From JACCTH01 sp050741915 (GTDB lineage: Bacteria; Actinomycetota; Acidimicrobiia; Spongiisociales; ZC4RG35): a DNA stretch of 5,691 bases. Position 1 is the stretch's first letter. Each line of letters starts with the position of its first letter. Under the pieces are notes generated by a model. That model had not been told where the DNA came from, searched no databases, and saw only the letters and a list, made by a program, of their open reading frames with translations. Both the position numbers and the translations under genes were made by a program. Positions 4,798 through 5,691 of this stretch are shown here, piece by piece. Location of the stretch: positions 1-5,691 of the forward strand of contig JBOGEX010000136.1 of NCBI GenBank assembly GCA_050741915.1, in the 5' to 3' direction.

Positions 4798-4802
4798 TCA
4801 GC

Positions 4803-5691
4803 GTGAGCCCATCTCGAACCATTGACATGCATGAAGCCCACGGTGCGGACGCCGAGCGCTGCCCGTGGTGCGATCAACCAATCTCGCAGAAGAAATTCGA
4901 GCAGATTCGCCGCCGAATACAGGCAGAGGAGGGACGGCGCTCGAAGGCGCTGGCTGCCGAAGCTAAGGCGGAAATCGACAAAGCTCGCCGAGAAGCCGCG
5001 GTCGCCATGGCGGAAGCAAAGCAAGCCGCAGCGCTCCGGGTCAAGGCCGCACTCGAAAGTGGAAAGCGCGCAGCCCAGAAAGAATTGAAGCTCGAGCTCT
5101 CAGAAGCTCGAAATGCAAAAGTGGCGGCTGAGAAGGCGCTTTCGTTGGAGAAGGATCGTCAAGACAAGGCCTTGAGGGCTCGCTTGGCTGAACAGCGCGA
5201 GGTGCTCGAACGGGACAAGGAGAAGGCGGTCAAAACAGAGCAGGCCCGGGCCTTCACCGATCGACAGAAGATCGAAGAGAGGCTCCAGTCAGTCCAACGC
5301 CAGCTACAGAAGAGGACCGCGGAAGAGTTGGGTGAGGGCGCCGAGATCGATCTCTTCGAGGCGCTAAAGGAAGCGTTTCCGACCGACCAGATCAAGCGTG
5401 TGAAGCATGGTGAGCCTGGGGCCGACATCATCCACACTGTTCGCGATAAGAGCCGTGCCTGCGGACTTATCGTGTACGACTCGAAGAACAGAACGGCGTG
5501 GCGGAATGAGTATGCCCGGAAGCTGCGTGATGATCAGCTAGCGGCCAAGGCAGACTACGCAATTCTGGCGTGTCGGGCGTTTCCGACCGGAGCTCGACAG
5601 CTGTCAGCCCAGGATGGGGTGGTCTTGGCAAACCCAGCACGAGTGGTGGTTCTTGCTGGGATCCTTCGGGATCACGTGGTTCAGATTGCGA
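4803..5691 (+). CDS. DUF2130 / COG4487-type protein, putative PD-(D/E)XK nuclease with coiled coil (3' end beyond window)
   Basis: 296 residues are visible, and the gene runs off the right edge. Residues 20-23 are CPWC, a half zinc-ribbon followed by DQPISQKKFEQI; no second CxxC is seen. Residues about 30-172 are a long Ala/Glu/Lys/Arg-rich coiled coil. From about 178 comes the DUF2130 core: EIDLFEALKEAFPTDQI, KHGEPGADIIHTV (Asp208), then LIVYDSKNRTAW (Asp226-x-Lys228), RKLRDDQLAAKADYAILA. Spacing and order fit a PD-(D/E)XK nuclease fold (Glu181, Asp208, D/ExK). The family usually reads ESKN at the last motif; here it is DSKN, still compatible with catalysis. Family members are typically about 400 aa, so perhaps 100 residues are missing. 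Activity on DNA or RNA is inferred from the fold, not known. It has its own promoter with an operator-like cluster and faces away from the secreted-protein operon. Confidence 0.85.
   Translation, partial: MSPSRTIDMHEAHGADAERCPWCDQPISQKKFEQIRRRIQAEEGRRSKALAAEAKAEIDKARREAAVAMAEAKQAAALRVKAALESGKRAAQKELKLELSEARNAKVAAEKALSLEKDRQDKALRARLAEQREVLERDKEKAVKTEQARAFTDRQKIEERLQSVQRQLQKRTAEELGEGAEIDLFEALKEAFPTDQIKRVKHGEPGADIIHTVRDKSRACGLIVYDSKNRTAWRNEYARKLRDDQLAAKADYAILACRAFPTGARQLSAQDGVVLANPARVVVLAGILRDHVVQIA

Larger units (their letters stand above)
4401..4802. other. Divergent intergenic region with dense regulatory structure
   Basis: These 402 bases separate the leftward secreted-protein operon from the rightward DUF2130 gene. 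From left to right they hold: the minus-strand ribosome site (AAAGGAG, complement of 4407-4413), an 11-bp direct repeat, two tandem hairpins, one doubtful small ORF, a 15-bp dyad, and the rightward promoter with an overlapping repeat cluster. A minus-strand promoter is less clear; the only AT-rich spot upstream of the hairpins is around 4553-4562 (TCAAATATTC on the minus strand), a possible -10 region without a convincing -35. Confidence 0.7.

Noticed and set aside
4649..4888. An 11-nt direct match (CCAATCTCGCA) between the intergenic dyad and the DUF2130 coding region
   Set aside because: A match of this length is expected by chance several times in a window of this size.

Overview
The window looks like accessory chromosomal DNA from a high-GC Gram-positive bacterium (Actinomycetota; I lean towards Acidimicrobiia or a related uncultured lineage). 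The reasons are the GC-rich codon use with GTG starts, an ECF sigma factor followed by a membrane protein whose N-terminus reads DPIKMIRASNPA (a partner arrangement I associate with these actinobacteria), and a secreted beta/gamma-crystallin-like protein of a type common there. This is pattern recognition only; no database search was possible.

Layout, left to right. (1) Positions 1-662 hold the wrecked C-terminal part of a large serine recombinase, spread over all three forward frames by several small indels: a dead mobile-element relic. (2) Positions 773-1458, minus strand, hold a short LuxR-type helix-turn-helix ORF followed 8 bp later by an unrecognised 88-codon ORF. (3) Positions 1480-1995, plus strand, encode a secreted beta/gamma-crystallin / peptidase-inhibitor-I36-like protein with a strong ribosome site. 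(4) Positions 2037-2602 are an ECF sigma-70 factor broken by a stop at codon 3 and a one-base frameshift. Positions 2678-3403 are its single-span membrane partner, a probable anti-sigma or sensor protein with six extracytoplasmic cysteines, which is intact. (5) On the opposite strand, an operon reads leftward from 4400: a 110-aa secreted His-rich protein (4068-4400) overlaps by ATGA the start of a lipoprotein-like protein (3451-4071). (6) A 402-bp divergent intergenic region (4401-4802) is unusually structured. It has two tandem GNRA-like hairpins with a 29-bp period and an 11-bp direct repeat in the leader of the leftward operon. It also has a 15-bp dyad, a good sigma-70 promoter, and an interleaved direct/inverted repeat sitting on that promoter. 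(7) From 4803 off the right edge runs a DUF2130 (COG4487-type) protein: a CxxC segment, a long charged coiled coil, and a PD-(D/E)XK-nuclease-like core.

The middle of the window is about the cell envelope: an ECF sigma/membrane-partner pair flanked by genes for exported proteins. Loss of the sigma factor would leave its partner orphaned, and the neighbouring exported-protein genes could have been part of the same regulon (inference). The most interesting part is the divergent region 4401-4802, with the operon it serves leftward and the putative nuclease it serves rightward. No CRISPR array, rRNA, complete tRNA or complete insertion sequence was seen.
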